Assembly (NCBI RefSeq): GCF_003601975.1
Contig: NZ_QZWZ01000029.1
Coordinates: 1 to 64,000 of the forward strand
Length of the DNA: 64,000 nt
Reading direction: 5' to 3'
DNA from: Mesorhizobium waimense
Lineage (GTDB): Bacteria; Pseudomonadota; Alphaproteobacteria; Rhizobiales; Rhizobiaceae
Within the stretch, counting starts at the first letter, position 1. Each line of letters starts with the position of its first letter. Below are positions 52,546 through 63,250 of the stretch, in pieces. The position numbers and the translations under genes were made by a program. The notes beneath the pieces are model-generated. The model was not told where the DNA came from. It ran no database searches and worked only from the letters and a program-made list of their open reading frames with translations.

Positions 52546-53523
52546 TCACTCGGTTGCCTGGATGCGTGCGGCGAGATCCTTCAGCTCGGGCGTCGACAGA
52601 TATTTGTCGTAGACCGGCTTCATCGCGTCGATCAGCGGCTGCTTGTCGATCTCACTGACCTTGACGCCGGCCTTTTCGACGATGTCGCGCGACTTCTTCT
52701 CCCGCGCATCCCACAGTTCGCGCATCTTGACGACGCTGTCCTTGGCCGCCTGCTTGACGATCGTCTGATCCTCGGGCGACAGCTTGTCCCAACTCGCCTT
52801 CGACATCACCAGCACCTCCGGCACGATCTGATGCTGGTCGATCGTGTAGTGCTTGGCGACCTCGTAGTGCTTGGCGGATTCAAAGCTCGGCCAGTTGTTC
52901 TCGGCGCCGTCGATGACGCCGGTTTCCAGCGCCGAATAGACCTCGCCATAGGCCATCGGCGTTGCGTTGGCGCCGAGCGCATTGACCATGTCGACGAAGA
53001 CATCCGACTGGATGACGCGGAACTTCATGCCCTTCAGGTCGGCGATCGAGGTGATGTCCTTCTTGGTGTTGTAGAAGGAGCGCGCGCCGGAATCATAGAA
53101 GGCCAGGCCGACCAGGCCGTGCGCCTCGAACGCTTTCAGGATCTGGTCGCCGATCGGCCCGTCCATGACATGGCGCATCTGCTCGACCGAGCGGAAGATG
53201 TAAGGCAACGACGGCACTTGCGTCTCCGGCACGATGCCGTTGAACGGCCCCATCGAAACACGATTGAGGTCGATGACGCCGGTCTGCGTCTGCTCGATCG
53301 TGTCCTTCTCTTCGCCGAGCTGCGCGGAATGATAGACCTCGACCGAATAGCGGCCGCTGGTGCGCTCCTTGATCAGGTCGCCCATATATTTGACCGCCTC
53401 GACGGTTGGATAGCCGTCCGGATGGGTGTCGGCCGAGCGCAGCACGGTTTCGGCGTTGGCGATGCCGATAATCAGCGAGCCGAAGGCGAATGTGGCTGCC
53501 GTCAATTTCGAAAAATGCAACAT
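52546..53523 (-). CDS. dctP: TRAP transporter substrate-binding protein DctP (probably hexuronate)
   Basis: 325 residues with a signal peptide (SLIIGIANA|E near 24). DctP motifs: the conserved Arg segment DLKGMKFRVIQSDVFVDMVN near 163, which binds a substrate carboxylate, and EVYSALETGVIDGAENNWPS near 192. Gene context with uxaC, kduI and kduD suggests glucuronate, galacturonate or unsaturated uronates as ligands. It lies 32 bp after uxaC. Confidence 0.92.
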   Translation of the reverse strand: MLHFSKLTAATFAFGSLIIGIANAETVLRSADTHPDGYPTVEAVKYMGDLIKERTSGRYSVEVYHSAQLGEEKDTIEQTQTGVIDLNRVSMGPFNGIVPETQVPSLPYIFRSVEQMRHVMDGPIGDQILKAFEAHGLVGLAFYDSGARSFYNTKKDITSIADLKGMKFRVIQSDVFVDMVNALGANATPMAYGEVYSALETGVIDGAENNWPSFESAKHYEVAKHYTIDQHQIVPEVLVMSKASWDKLSPEDQTIVKQAAKDSVVKMRELWDAREKKSRDIVEKAGVKVSEIDKQPLIDAMKPVYDKYLSTPELKDLAARIQATE

Positions 53524-53555
53524 GACTTCCTCCCTTTTAGATCGTTGCGCCCGGC

Positions 53556-54965
53556 TCAGAGCCGGTACGCCTTTTTTGCAAGCGTATAGGCAAGCTCCCG
53601 CGCCAGCTCATGCGCCTCGTCTTCGCGCAGCCTGTGCTCGGCCACGAGACGCGCTAGGAAGGCGCAGTCGACCCGGCGCGCCACGTCGTGACGCGCGGGT
53701 ATGGACGGAAAGGCGCGGGTGTCGTCGTTGAAGCCGACCGTGTTGTAGAAGCCGGCCGTCTCGGTGGTCATTTCGCGAAACCGGCGCATGCCCTCTGGGC
53801 TGTCATTGAACCACCAGGCCGGCCCGAGCTTCAGCGCCGGATAGACACCGGCGAGCGGCGCCAGCTCGCGCGCATAGCTGGTTTCATCGAGCGTGAAGAG
53901 AATGACGGTGAGATCGCGTTCCAATCCGACCCAGTCGAGCAGCGGCTTCAGCGCCGCCGCATAGTCGGTCCGGGCCGGGATATCGAAACCCTTGTCCCGC
54001 CCGAATTTCTGGAAGATCCCAGGCGAATGATTGCGCCAGGAGCCGGGGTGTATCTGCTGCACCAGCCCGTCATCGCGGCTCATCTTGGCCATCTCGGTCA
54101 GCATCTGGGCGCGAAACAGTTTTCGCTCGCGCTCGTCGTCCGAGCCGCGGCGGATGCGGTCGAACAGTTCCGCGGCCGCGGCATCGGAGAGATTGGCGGT
54201 TTCCGCCGTCGGATGGCCGTGGTCGGACGAGGTCGCGCCGAACTCCTTGAAATAGGCGCGGCGCTGGCGGTGCGCATCGAGATAGCCGACCCATGTGCCG
54301 GTATCACAGCCGGTGATTTCGCCGAGCCGGTCGAGATTGGCGGAAAACCCCTCGAAATCGGGATCGACGACGGCATCCGGCCGGTAGGCGGTGACGACGC
54401 GGCCCTGCCAGCCGCTGTCGCGGATCATCCTGTGCCATTTGAGGTCGTCGAGCGCGCCTTCGGTCGTCGCGATGACCTCGATGTTGAAGCGCTCAAACAG
54501 CGCGCGCGGGCGGTAGTCGTCGCGTTGCAGCAATGCTGCGATCGTATCGTAGTAGCGGTCCGCCGTGCCGGCACTCAGCGGCTCGTCGATGCCGAACAGA
54601 TGAGCGAACACATGGTCGAGCCACAGCCGGGTCGGCGTGCCGCGAAACAGAAAATAATGTTCGGCAAAGCGCCGCCAGATCGCCCGGCCGTCGGTCTCCA
54701 CAGACCCGCCGTCCAAGGTCGGCACGCCGAGCTCCTCCAGCCGCACGCCTTGGCTGAACAGCATGCGGAAAATGTAGTGATCGGGCACGACGAGCAAATG
54801 CGCCGGATCGGGGAACGGCTCGTTGAGCGCATACCAACGCGGGTCGGTGTGGCCGTGCGGGCTGACGATCGGCAGATCCTTGACCCCGGTATAGAGGTCG
54901 CGCGCGAGCGCAAGCGGGCGCCCTTCGGCGGCAAACAGCAGATTCGGATCCGTCAATCCTGCCAC
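53556..54965 (-). CDS. uxaC: Glucuronate isomerase
   Basis: 469 residues from a GTG at 54963-54965 with GGGAGG 6 nt upstream; this matches the family length of about 470, whereas the ATG at 55019 would cross the operator region. Motifs: SPHGHTDPRWYALNEPFPDP near 37 (metal His), FRGTPTRLWLDHVFAHLFGI near 107, HPGSWRNHSP near 290. It interconverts glucuronate/fructuronate and galacturonate/tagaturonate. First gene of the hexuronate operon. Confidence 0.95.
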   Translation of the reverse strand: MAGLTDPNLLFAAEGRPLALARDLYTGVKDLPIVSPHGHTDPRWYALNEPFPDPAHLLVVPDHYIFRMLFSQGVRLEELGVPTLDGGSVETDGRAIWRRFAEHYFLFRGTPTRLWLDHVFAHLFGIDEPLSAGTADRYYDTIAALLQRDDYRPRALFERFNIEVIATTEGALDDLKWHRMIRDSGWQGRVVTAYRPDAVVDPDFEGFSANLDRLGEITGCDTGTWVGYLDAHRQRRAYFKEFGATSSDHGHPTAETANLSDAAAAELFDRIRRGSDDERERKLFRAQMLTEMAKMSRDDGLVQQIHPGSWRNHSPGIFQKFGRDKGFDIPARTDYAAALKPLLDWVGLERDLTVILFTLDETSYARELAPLAGVYPALKLGPAWWFNDSPEGMRRFREMTTETAGFYNTVGFNDDTRAFPSIPARHDVARRVDCAFLARLVAEHRLREDEAHELARELAYTLAKKAYRL

Positions 54966-55011
54966 GTTGGTCCTCCCAAGGTCGCTATCGGTAGGGTCGA
55001 GAAGAAATAAT

Positions 55012-55046
55012 GTCAACATACAAAAATTAGATTGTTGTATGATGAC
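55012..55046. promoter_or_regulatory. Candidate operator between uxaC and uxuB
   Basis: Inverted arms GTCAACATACAA (55012-55023) and TTGTATGATGAC (55035-55046), 11 of 12 positions symmetric, around an 11-bp A/T-rich spacer. It lies in the divergent promoter region of uxaC and uxuB and is the best candidate binding site for the GntR protein at 49844-50620. Confidence 0.7.
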
Positions 55047-55142
55047 TTTTCAACCCATTGTGTGGCAGGAATGCGGATGATACGCCGCTTGCCGACCCAT
55101 CTTCGGGACGATTTAACGACGTCCGATCGGACACGCCACGCC

Positions 55143-56669
55143 ATGACAAACAAACGCCTGTCCAACGCCACGGTGCCGCAACTGCCTGCTGCCACCGTAG
55201 TACCGTCATATGACCGCAACGGCATCGCGCCGGGCATCGTCCATCTCGGCGTCGGCGCCTTCCACCGCGCCCACCAGGCTGTCTATGTCGACGACTGCCT
55301 GGCGGCGGGCGAGACGGAGTGGGGCATTGTCGGCGTTTCCTTGCGCAGCCCCGACACGCGCGATGCGCTGGCGCCGCAAGACGGGCTCTACACGCTGGCG
55401 GTCAGGAGCAGCGGCGGCGAACAACTGCGCGTCGTCGGCTCGATCCTGTCGATGCTGGTGGCGCCGGAGGATCCCGGCGCAGTGCTGGCCGTGCTCACCG
55501 ATCCGCGCACCCGCATCGTCACGCTGACGATCACCGAGAAAGCCTATCTGCGCGCAGCGGGCGGCGGGCTGGACGCCGCCCATCCCGACATTGTCCATGA
55601 TCTGGCGAATCCGCATGCGCCGAAGACCGCGCATGGGTTTCTCGCCGAGGCGCTGGCGCGCCGCCGCGCCGCCGGCACGCCACCCTTCACCGTGCTTTGC
55701 TGCGACAATCTCCCGGCCAACGGCGCCACATTGCACCGGCTGCTGGTTGAGTTTGCGGCACTGCGCGATGCAGGGCTCACGAGTGATGCCCGGCTCGCCG
55801 CTTCAGGCGATGCCTCGCTCGCCGGCCACATCGCCGACGAGGTCGCCTTCCCGTCGAGCATGGTCGACCGCATTGTGCCGGCAACCACCGATGCCGACCG
55901 GACGAGGATCGCCGTTGATCTCGGCGTCGAGGACGCTTGGCCGGTGATGACCGAGCCATTCTGCCAATGGGTGATCGAGGACGATTTCCCGGCCGGCCGG
56001 CCGGCCTGGGAAAAATTCGGCGCCACCATGGTCGGCGATGTCCGGCCATTTGAAGACATGAAGCTCAGACTGCTCAACGGCTCGCATTCGGCGATCGCTT
56101 ATCTCGGCCTGCTCAGCGGTCATGCGACGGTCGACCGCGCCTTCGCCGATCCGGCGATCCGGCAGTTCGTGGATGCTTTGTGGGCCGAAGCCATCCCGAC
56201 GCTGCCGGAGGATGCCGGGCTCGACACAAGCGCCTATACGGCAGAGCTCACCGAGCGTTTTTCCAATACCGCTCTTGCCCACCGCACGGCGCAGATCGCC
56301 AACGATGGCAGCCAGAAACTGCCGCAGCGCATCGTCGCCTCCGCCGTCGAGTGCATCGAAGCCGGCACTGAACAGGTGCATCTCACACTGGTGGTGGCCG
56401 CTTGGATCGCCGCCTGCGCGGCGCGTGGCAAAACCTTGCCGGAAGCTCACTTTACCGATCCGCTCGACGCGGCGCTGACGCCACTCTTGCGCAAGCAACT
56501 GCCAGCGAACGAAACCGTGGCGGCAGTGTTCGACCTGGCCGGCTTCGCCAGCGACCACGCCGAACGCCAGACGCTGATCGAGCTCGTGGCCGTCCATCTC
56601 GTGCATCTGCGCCGGGACGGTCCGGTTCTGGCCTTCGCAGCGCTCGGCATAGAGAGCGATACGCCGTAG
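55143..56669 (+). CDS. uxuB: Mannitol dehydrogenase family protein, fructuronate reductase
   Basis: 508 residues from the ATG at 55143. Rossmann start IVHLGVGAFHRAHQAVYVDD near 30-50 with GxGAFHRAH, the family signature, and LRLLNGSHSAIAYLGLLSGH near 302 with the catalytic Lys/Asn region before it. It reduces D-fructuronate to D-mannonate with NADH, downstream of UxaC. Divergent from uxaC. The next enzyme, mannonate dehydratase, is not in the window. Confidence 0.92.
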   Translation: MTNKRLSNATVPQLPAATVVPSYDRNGIAPGIVHLGVGAFHRAHQAVYVDDCLAAGETEWGIVGVSLRSPDTRDALAPQDGLYTLAVRSSGGEQLRVVGSILSMLVAPEDPGAVLAVLTDPRTRIVTLTITEKAYLRAAGGGLDAAHPDIVHDLANPHAPKTAHGFLAEALARRRAAGTPPFTVLCCDNLPANGATLHRLLVEFAALRDAGLTSDARLAASGDASLAGHIADEVAFPSSMVDRIVPATTDADRTRIAVDLGVEDAWPVMTEPFCQWVIEDDFPAGRPAWEKFGATMVGDVRPFEDMKLRLLNGSHSAIAYLGLLSGHATVDRAFADPAIRQFVDALWAEAIPTLPEDAGLDTSAYTAELTERFSNTALAHRTAQIANDGSQKLPQRIVASAVECIEAGTEQVHLTLVVAAWIAACAARGKTLPEAHFTDPLDAALTPLLRKQLPANETVAAVFDLAGFASDHAERQTLIELVAVHLVHLRRDGPVLAFAALGIESDTP

Positions 56670-56740
56670 GGCGACTTGGCGCCGACTCGAATCGGATTGC
56701 GGCCTTGATAGCAGCAGCCCAAAGCATTGACGGCGGCGGG

Positions 56741-56897
56741 ACAACTCCCCCTCTGTCCTGCCGGACATCTCCCCAACGAGGAGGTAGATCGGCGGCTCTG
56801 GTGCCGGCGCAAGTTCTGTAACGTTTGAGATTGGCGAAAGCGTAGTGACGGCCAATCTCCCCTTCTTGTGGGGGAGATGTCCGGCAAGACAAAGGCG
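56741..56897. repeat. Mesorhizobium-type palindromic repeat (about 157 bp)
   Basis: Outer arms TGTCCTGCCGGACATCTCCC (from 56754) and GGGGAGATGTCCGGCAAGAC (from 56871) are inverted copies with one mismatch; inner hairpins GAGATTGGC / GCCAATCTC and CTCCCCTTCTTGTGGGGGAG lie between. It separates uxuB from atpC (converging genes) and may help end both transcripts. Confidence 0.82.
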
Positions 56898-56938
56898 GGC
56901 GCGAAGAATCGCTCCAGAGCACTCGTTCTGCGCCGCCC

Positions 56939-57346
56939 TCAGGCCGGCAGGATGGCGCCTTCCAGCGTGGTGAGCTGGCTAAGGAACTGCTCGGCCTTGC
57001 TGCGGGCCTCGTCGTCCTTGGCGTCGGCTGCGTCTTCCCTGGCTTCCTGGATGCGGCGTGCCAGGTCGGCGCGGTCGATGTCGCCGACGGCGACCGCCGA
57101 TTCGGCAAGCAACGTGCAGCCGGCCGGAACGATGTCGGCAAAGCCGCCGAACACCACGTAGCGTTCTTCCTTGCCGGCGGCGGTCTTTACCGTGACGACG
57201 CCCGGCTTGATCGTGGTCATGACCGGCGCGTGGTGCGCCATGACCGTCATCTCGCCTTCGGCGCCCGGAATGACGACGGATTCGACCTGCTCGGAAACCA
57301 AGAGGCGCTCCGGCGAGACCAGTTCGAATTGGAAAGCTTCAGCCAT
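56939..57346 (-). CDS. atpC: ATP synthase F1 subunit epsilon
   Basis: 135 residues: FQFELVSPERLLVSEQVESV at the start, VIPGAEGEMTVMAHHAPVMT near 25 and VFGGFADIVPAG near 65, the epsilon beta-sandwich. It is part of the central stalk and restrains ATP hydrolysis. It is the last gene of the operon. Its ATG would overlap by one base the TAA stop of the small upstream ORF if that ORF's frame is restored. Confidence 0.96.
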   Translation of the reverse strand: MAEAFQFELVSPERLLVSEQVESVVIPGAEGEMTVMAHHAPVMTTIKPGVVTVKTAAGKEERYVVFGGFADIVPAGCTLLAESAVAVGDIDRADLARRIQEAREDAADAKDDEARSKAEQFLSQLTTLEGAILPA

Positions 57347-57590
57347 TATTCTATCCGTTCAACCCATTCGGGCGGCACCCACACGAAATGTATGGTTGCC
57401 GATGGCTCAGAGAGCTGGTGATCTCCAACTGACCGAGTTTTTCGTGCCATTCCTCCACAGTCCACTCTCGACCGATGAGAGTGTTTAGCTCTGCGACGTC
57501 TTCTTCTGGCAAGCCCGAAAGAAACTCATCGCTGAGCCGGAGTAGTCGGACCCGATCGCCTGGAGCGTATTCGGGTCCGCTAGTGTTCAT
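57346..57590 (-). pseudogene. Small ORF between atpD and atpC, probable frameshift
   Basis: The ATG at 57590 overlaps the atpD stop (TGATG). MNTSGPEYAPGDRVRLLRLS, then EEDVAELNTLIGREWTVEEW is a soluble protein start. As read, the frame ends at a TAG at 57351 after an odd Cys-rich tail. Changing frame near 57405-57416 gives LSEPSATIHFVWVPPEWVER and a TAA that overlaps the atpC ATG, a much better ending. This suggests a single indel in a short gene of about 80 codons inserted in the atp operon. Function unknown. Confidence 0.65.
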
Positions 57591-59176
57591 CAAGCCGCTT
57601 CGGCCGCCAGGCGCTGTGCCTTCTCGACCGCTTCCTCGATGCCGCCGACCATGTAGAAGGCAGCTTCCGGCAGGTGATCGTAGTCGCCGGCGCAAAGGCC
57701 CTTGAAGCCTTTGATGGTGTCGGCGAGGTCGACCAGCTTGCCCGGCGAACCCGTGAACACTTCGGCGACGAAGAACGGCTGCGACAGGAAGCGCTCGATC
57801 TTGCGGGCGCGGGCCACCGTCTGCTTGTCCTCTTCCGACAGCTCGTCCATGCCCAGGATGGCGATGATGTCCTGCAGCGACTTGTAGCGCTGCAGGATCG
57901 ACTGCACCTGGCGGGCGACCTGGTAATGCTCTTCGCCGACGACCATCGGGTCGAGCATGCGCGAGGTCGAATCCAGCGGATCGACGGCCGGGTAGATGCC
58001 CTTTTCCGAGATCGCGCGGTTGAGCACGGTCGTCGCGTCGAGGTGGGCAAAGGACGTTGCCGGCGCCGGGTCGGTCAAGTCGTCGGCCGGCACGTAGATC
58101 GCCTGCACCGAAGTGATCGAGCCCTTGGTCGTGGTCGTGATGCGTTCCTGCAGCGCGCCCATGTCGGTTGCCAGCGTCGGCTGATAGCCCACGGCCGAAG
58201 GAATACGGCCGAGCAGCGCCGACACTTCCGAGCCCGCCTGCGTGAAGCGGAAGATGTTGTCGACGAAGAACAGCACGTCCTGGCCCTGGTCGCGGAAATA
58301 TTCGGCGACGGTCAGACCGGTCAGGCCGACGCGGGCACGCGCGCCCGGCGGCTCGTTCATCTGGCCATAGACGAGTGCCGCCTTGGAACCAGCGCCGCCG
58401 CCCTTCTTGTTGACGCCGGACTCGATGAACTCGTGATAGAGGTCGTTGCCCTCGCGGGTGCGCTCGCCGACGCCGGCGAACACCGAGAAGCCGCCATGCG
58501 CCTTGGCGACGTTGTTGATCAGTTCCTGGATCAGCACCGTCTTGCCGACGCCGGCGCCGCCGAACAGGCCGATCTTGCCGCCGCGGGCGTAGGGCGCGAG
58601 CAGGTCGAGAACCTTGATGCCGGTGACCAGGATCTGCGCTTCAGTCGACTGTTCGACATAGGTCGGAGCCGGCTGGTGGATGGCGCGCATTTCGATACCG
58701 TCGACCGGGCCTTCTTCGTCGACCGGCTCGCCGATGACGTTGATGATGCGGCCGAGCATGCCCGGGCCGACCGGCACGGTGATCGGCGCGCCGGTGTCAT
58801 AGACGTCCTGGCCACGGACCAGGCCTTCGGTCGAGTCCATGGCGATGCAGCGCACGGTGTTCTCGCCGAGATGCTGGGCGACCTCGAGCACGAGGCGGTT
58901 GCCGACATTGACCGTCTCCACCGCGTTCAGGATCGCCGGCAGGTGCTCGCCGAACTGCACGTCGACGACGGCGCCGATGACCTGGCGAACCTTGCCGACC
59001 GCACCAGTCTTCTTGATGGTTGCGGTTGGTGCCTTGGCCGCGGCGGCCTTGGCAGGTGCTGGCGCCTTCTTGGCCGGAGCCGCCTTCGCTGCTGCTGCCG
59101 GAGCCTTTGCCGGCGCTGCCGCCTTGGGGGCCGCCGTCTTCGAGGCTGCCTTCTGGGGGGTCGCTGCTTTCGCCAT
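57590..59176 (-). CDS. atpD: ATP synthase F1 subunit beta, with N-terminal extension
   Basis: 528 residues from the ATG at 59176. The first 47 or so are Ala/Lys/Pro-rich (MAKAATPQKAASKTAAPKAA ...), then the standard beta subunit begins at GKVRQVIGAVVDVQF. P-loop GGAGVGKT near 206, FAGVGERTREGNDLY, and catalytic site motifs all present. It carries the catalytic nucleotide sites of F1. The extension is common in rhizobia. Confidence 0.97.
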   Translation of the reverse strand: MAKAATPQKAASKTAAPKAAAPAKAPAAAAKAAPAKKAPAPAKAAAAKAPTATIKKTGAVGKVRQVIGAVVDVQFGEHLPAILNAVETVNVGNRLVLEVAQHLGENTVRCIAMDSTEGLVRGQDVYDTGAPITVPVGPGMLGRIINVIGEPVDEEGPVDGIEMRAIHQPAPTYVEQSTEAQILVTGIKVLDLLAPYARGGKIGLFGGAGVGKTVLIQELINNVAKAHGGFSVFAGVGERTREGNDLYHEFIESGVNKKGGGAGSKAALVYGQMNEPPGARARVGLTGLTVAEYFRDQGQDVLFFVDNIFRFTQAGSEVSALLGRIPSAVGYQPTLATDMGALQERITTTTKGSITSVQAIYVPADDLTDPAPATSFAHLDATTVLNRAISEKGIYPAVDPLDSTSRMLDPMVVGEEHYQVARQVQSILQRYKSLQDIIAILGMDELSEEDKQTVARARKIERFLSQPFFVAEVFTGSPGKLVDLADTIKGFKGLCAGDYDHLPEAAFYMVGGIEEAVEKAQRLAAEAA

Positions 59177-59245
59177 CGTCTTTGCCCTTTTTCGTCTCTT
59201 TGTTTTTCGCACGCCGGAAGGTCGATGACCTTCTTGCGAGCGTGC

Positions 59246-60130
59246 CTAGAGCGCCTCGGCGCCCGAAATGATTTCGATCAATTCCTTGGTGATCTGCGCC
59301 TGCCGCTGGCGGTTGTAGGTGATCGACAGTTTGTTGATCATGTCGCCGGCGTTGCGCGTCGCATTGTCCATCGCGCTCATCTTGGCGCCCATCTCGCCGG
59401 CTGCGTTTTCGAGCAGCGCGCGGAAGACCTGGACCGAGATGTTGCGCGGAATGAGGTCGGAGAGGATTTCGCCCGGCTCCGGCTCATACTCATAGACGGC
59501 ATTGCCGCCAATGGTCGTCTCGGCGGCGGCCGAAGCCACGCCCGCCGGAATGATCTGCTGCGCCGTCGGGATCTGGCTGATCACCGATTTGAACTGCGAA
59601 TAGAACAGCGTGCAGATGTCGAAGCTGCCCTCGTTGAAGAGGTGGATGACCTTGCGGGCGATGGCATCGGCATTGGCGAAGCCCAGCGTCCTGACCTCGC
59701 GCAGATCGACACGGTCGACGATCAGTGATGCATAGTCGCGGCGCAGGATGTCGAAGCCCTTCTTGCCGACGCAGATGATCTTGACCTGCTTGCCGTCGGC
59801 CAGGAGCCTGCGGATATGGTCGCGGGCAAGGCGGGCGATCTGCGAATTGAAGCCGCCGCACAGGCCGCGCTCGGCGGTGCAGACGACGAGCAGATGCACG
59901 TCGTCCTTGCCGGTGCCGGTCATCAGCGCCGGGGCATCGCCGCCGCCGCCGATTGCCTGGGTGATGTTGGCAAGCACCGCGCCCATCCGCTCGGAATAGG
60001 GACGTGCCGCTTCCGCCGCTTCCTGCGCACGACGCAGCTTCGCCGCGGCGACCATCTGCATCGCCTTGGTGATCTTCTGCGTCGCCTTGACCGAGGCGAT
60101 ACGGTTACGAAGGTCTTTTAATGAAGGCAT
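59246..60130 (-). CDS. atpG: ATP synthase F1 subunit gamma
   Basis: 294 residues starting MPSLKDLRNRIASVKATQKI and ending ITKELIEIISGAEAL, both gamma signatures for the coiled-coil shaft. It rotates inside the alpha3beta3 ring. Located 33 bp after atpA and 69 bp before atpD. Confidence 0.97.
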   Translation of the reverse strand: MPSLKDLRNRIASVKATQKITKAMQMVAAAKLRRAQEAAEAARPYSERMGAVLANITQAIGGGGDAPALMTGTGKDDVHLLVVCTAERGLCGGFNSQIARLARDHIRRLLADGKQVKIICVGKKGFDILRRDYASLIVDRVDLREVRTLGFANADAIARKVIHLFNEGSFDICTLFYSQFKSVISQIPTAQQIIPAGVASAAAETTIGGNAVYEYEPEPGEILSDLIPRNISVQVFRALLENAAGEMGAKMSAMDNATRNAGDMINKLSITYNRQRQAQITKELIEIISGAEAL

Positions 60131-60163
60131 GCTTCAAACCTGATCCCGTGCGTCCGGCTTCGT

Positions 60164-61692
<1,529 letters not shown>

Positions 61693-61693
<1 letters not shown>

Positions 61694-62253
61694 CAGCCGA
61701 CCTCTTTCAGTGCAAGCTTGAGCGAATTGAGTTTGGTTTTTAATGACGTATCGATCTGGCGCGAGCCCATCTTGACCACCAGTCCGCCGAGCAGCGACGG
61801 ATCGACGGTGACCGTGATGGCCACATCCTTGCCGGCAACGCTCTTCAGCGCCGCCTTCAGTTCGGTCTGCTGGGCTGCGGTCAGCGCATGCGCCGACGTC
61901 ACTTCAGCAGCGGCCTCGCCACGATGTTCGGCGGCGATCTGGCGGAACGCCTTGATCATACCGGGCACCGCGAACAGCCGGCGGTTCTTGGCGACGATGC
62001 GCAGGAAATTGCCGGTCAGCCCGGTGATCCCGGCCTTGTCGGCGATCGCCGCGATCGCCTTGGCCTGGTCCTCGCTGGAGAACACTGGGCTCCTGATCAG
62101 GCGCGTCAGGTCGGCGCTGCCTTCGAGCATCGCTTCGAAACTGTTGAGGTCGGCTTCGACCTTGGCAACGGAATTTGCCTGCTGGGCGAGTTCGAACAGC
62201 GAACCCGCGTAGCGTTCTGCGACAGCTGAGATTGGCGATGACGATTGGGCCAC
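61693..62253 (-). CDS. atpH: ATP synthase F1 subunit delta
   Basis: 186 residues from a GTG at 62251-62253 (VAQSSSPISAVAERYAGSLF); the longer frame up to 62343 adds a basic leader that is unlikely to be used. OSCP/delta family with FLRIVAKNRRLFAVPGMIKA near 80 and a C-terminal DPSLLGGLVVKMGSRQIDTS. It connects F1 to the peripheral stalk. First gene of the operon; the F0 genes lie elsewhere, as usual in rhizobia. Confidence 0.95.
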
Positions 62254-62488
62254 GGACCGTCTTTTCTCTTGTCTGACAGGCCGCAGATTGTTGGCGCGAG
62301 CGAGAACTCTGGCTAAATCTTTGACCTTACTGCATTTTTCCAAGCACGGAGGCGCGGCTTCCGCTATCCCCGGCCGAAAGTCGATTGCCGTCTAGCACAG
62401 GCCTTTTAAGACCGCAATGCGTCGTTCCGCATGGTTTTCAGGCACTTTTGTCGCATCCAGCGGTGGAGTTCGACCGAAGCCGTTGGAT

Positions 62489-62884
62489 TCAAGGCAAAAA
62501 GCCGAAGACAAAGGCAAGCGGCAACGCCGCCAGCACCAGTTCCACAATGATCGACGCCCAGTTGAAAGGCGTGTTGGCGCCGTCCGACATCATCGACAGC
62601 AAGCGGCCGAAGGCGGTGAACAGCCAGGAGAAGCCGAGCGCCATGTAGAGCCATGGCTGCGCTAGCAAAATGCAGCACAGGCTGACGCCGAGGTAGAAGC
62701 CGGACATGCGGCCACGCCCTTCGGCGATCGCCGCCGCCTTCTCGGGCTTCACCTGCAGCCTGAGAATCCGGAAGGCGAGCTTCGGCGCCAGGAACAGCAC
62801 GAGGCCGAGAGCCAAGGTCACGACCGCGCTCGACCATGCCAGCCACTCGCCCTGGCTTGTCGGCCATGGAAACACAAAATCCAT
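62489..62884 (-). CDS. DUF4345-like small membrane protein
   Basis: 131 residues with four hydrophobic segments (about 15-33, 62-80, 82-98, 110-130) and a conserved-looking RGRMSGFYLGVSLCCILLAQ. It resembles short four-helix rhizobial membrane proteins of the DUF4345 kind. Function unknown. It follows the atp operon on the same strand upstream (separate transcript). Confidence 0.65.
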   Translation of the reverse strand: MDFVFPWPTSQGEWLAWSSAVVTLALGLVLFLAPKLAFRILRLQVKPEKAAAIAEGRGRMSGFYLGVSLCCILLAQPWLYMALGFSWLFTAFGRLLSMMSDGANTPFNWASIIVELVLAALPLAFVFGFLP

Positions 62885-63250
62885 TTGTCTCGATCCCCCT
62901 CACAGCAATGCAAGGTGCATTGAATGTCGCCGGATAGGGAAGTCAAGCGCACAACGGAGCGTCGGGGTTTCGTCACCAAAACGCAGACCTGTTTCGGCCG
63001 CACGCCGGGACCGGTTTTGCTCTCGATTCAGCCGGTATTTAAGAAAATCCTTAAGCAAGGCAGCCGCGGCGTGATTTCTTTGACAGTATTAGCAGTATGC
63101 CTTGCCCTGATGTAACGTAGGTATTATGCTTTCAACGTCCTTCTTTGCCGATTTCTTGTTTTCTCCAGCAATTTCACTTGTTTTGCAACCACTTGTGAAA
63201 TCTGCGCAGATGAATTGCGGCAGGCAGGATCTCAGAATTCGGAGAAGATC
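62885..63250. other. Divergent intergenic region
   Basis: It holds the promoters for the membrane protein (minus) and the haem protein (plus). A TTGACA at 63080-63085 is a possible -35 for the plus-strand gene, without a convincing -10 at the proper distance. No gene is seen. Confidence 0.4.

Noticed and set aside
50840..52612. 590-codon plus-strand frame opposite the TRAP permease genes
   Set aside because: His/Gln/Asp-rich reversed complement of membrane-protein codons; no start signal.
57674..59728. Long plus-strand frame opposite atpD and atpG
   Set aside because: Antisense artefact across two certain ATP synthase genes.
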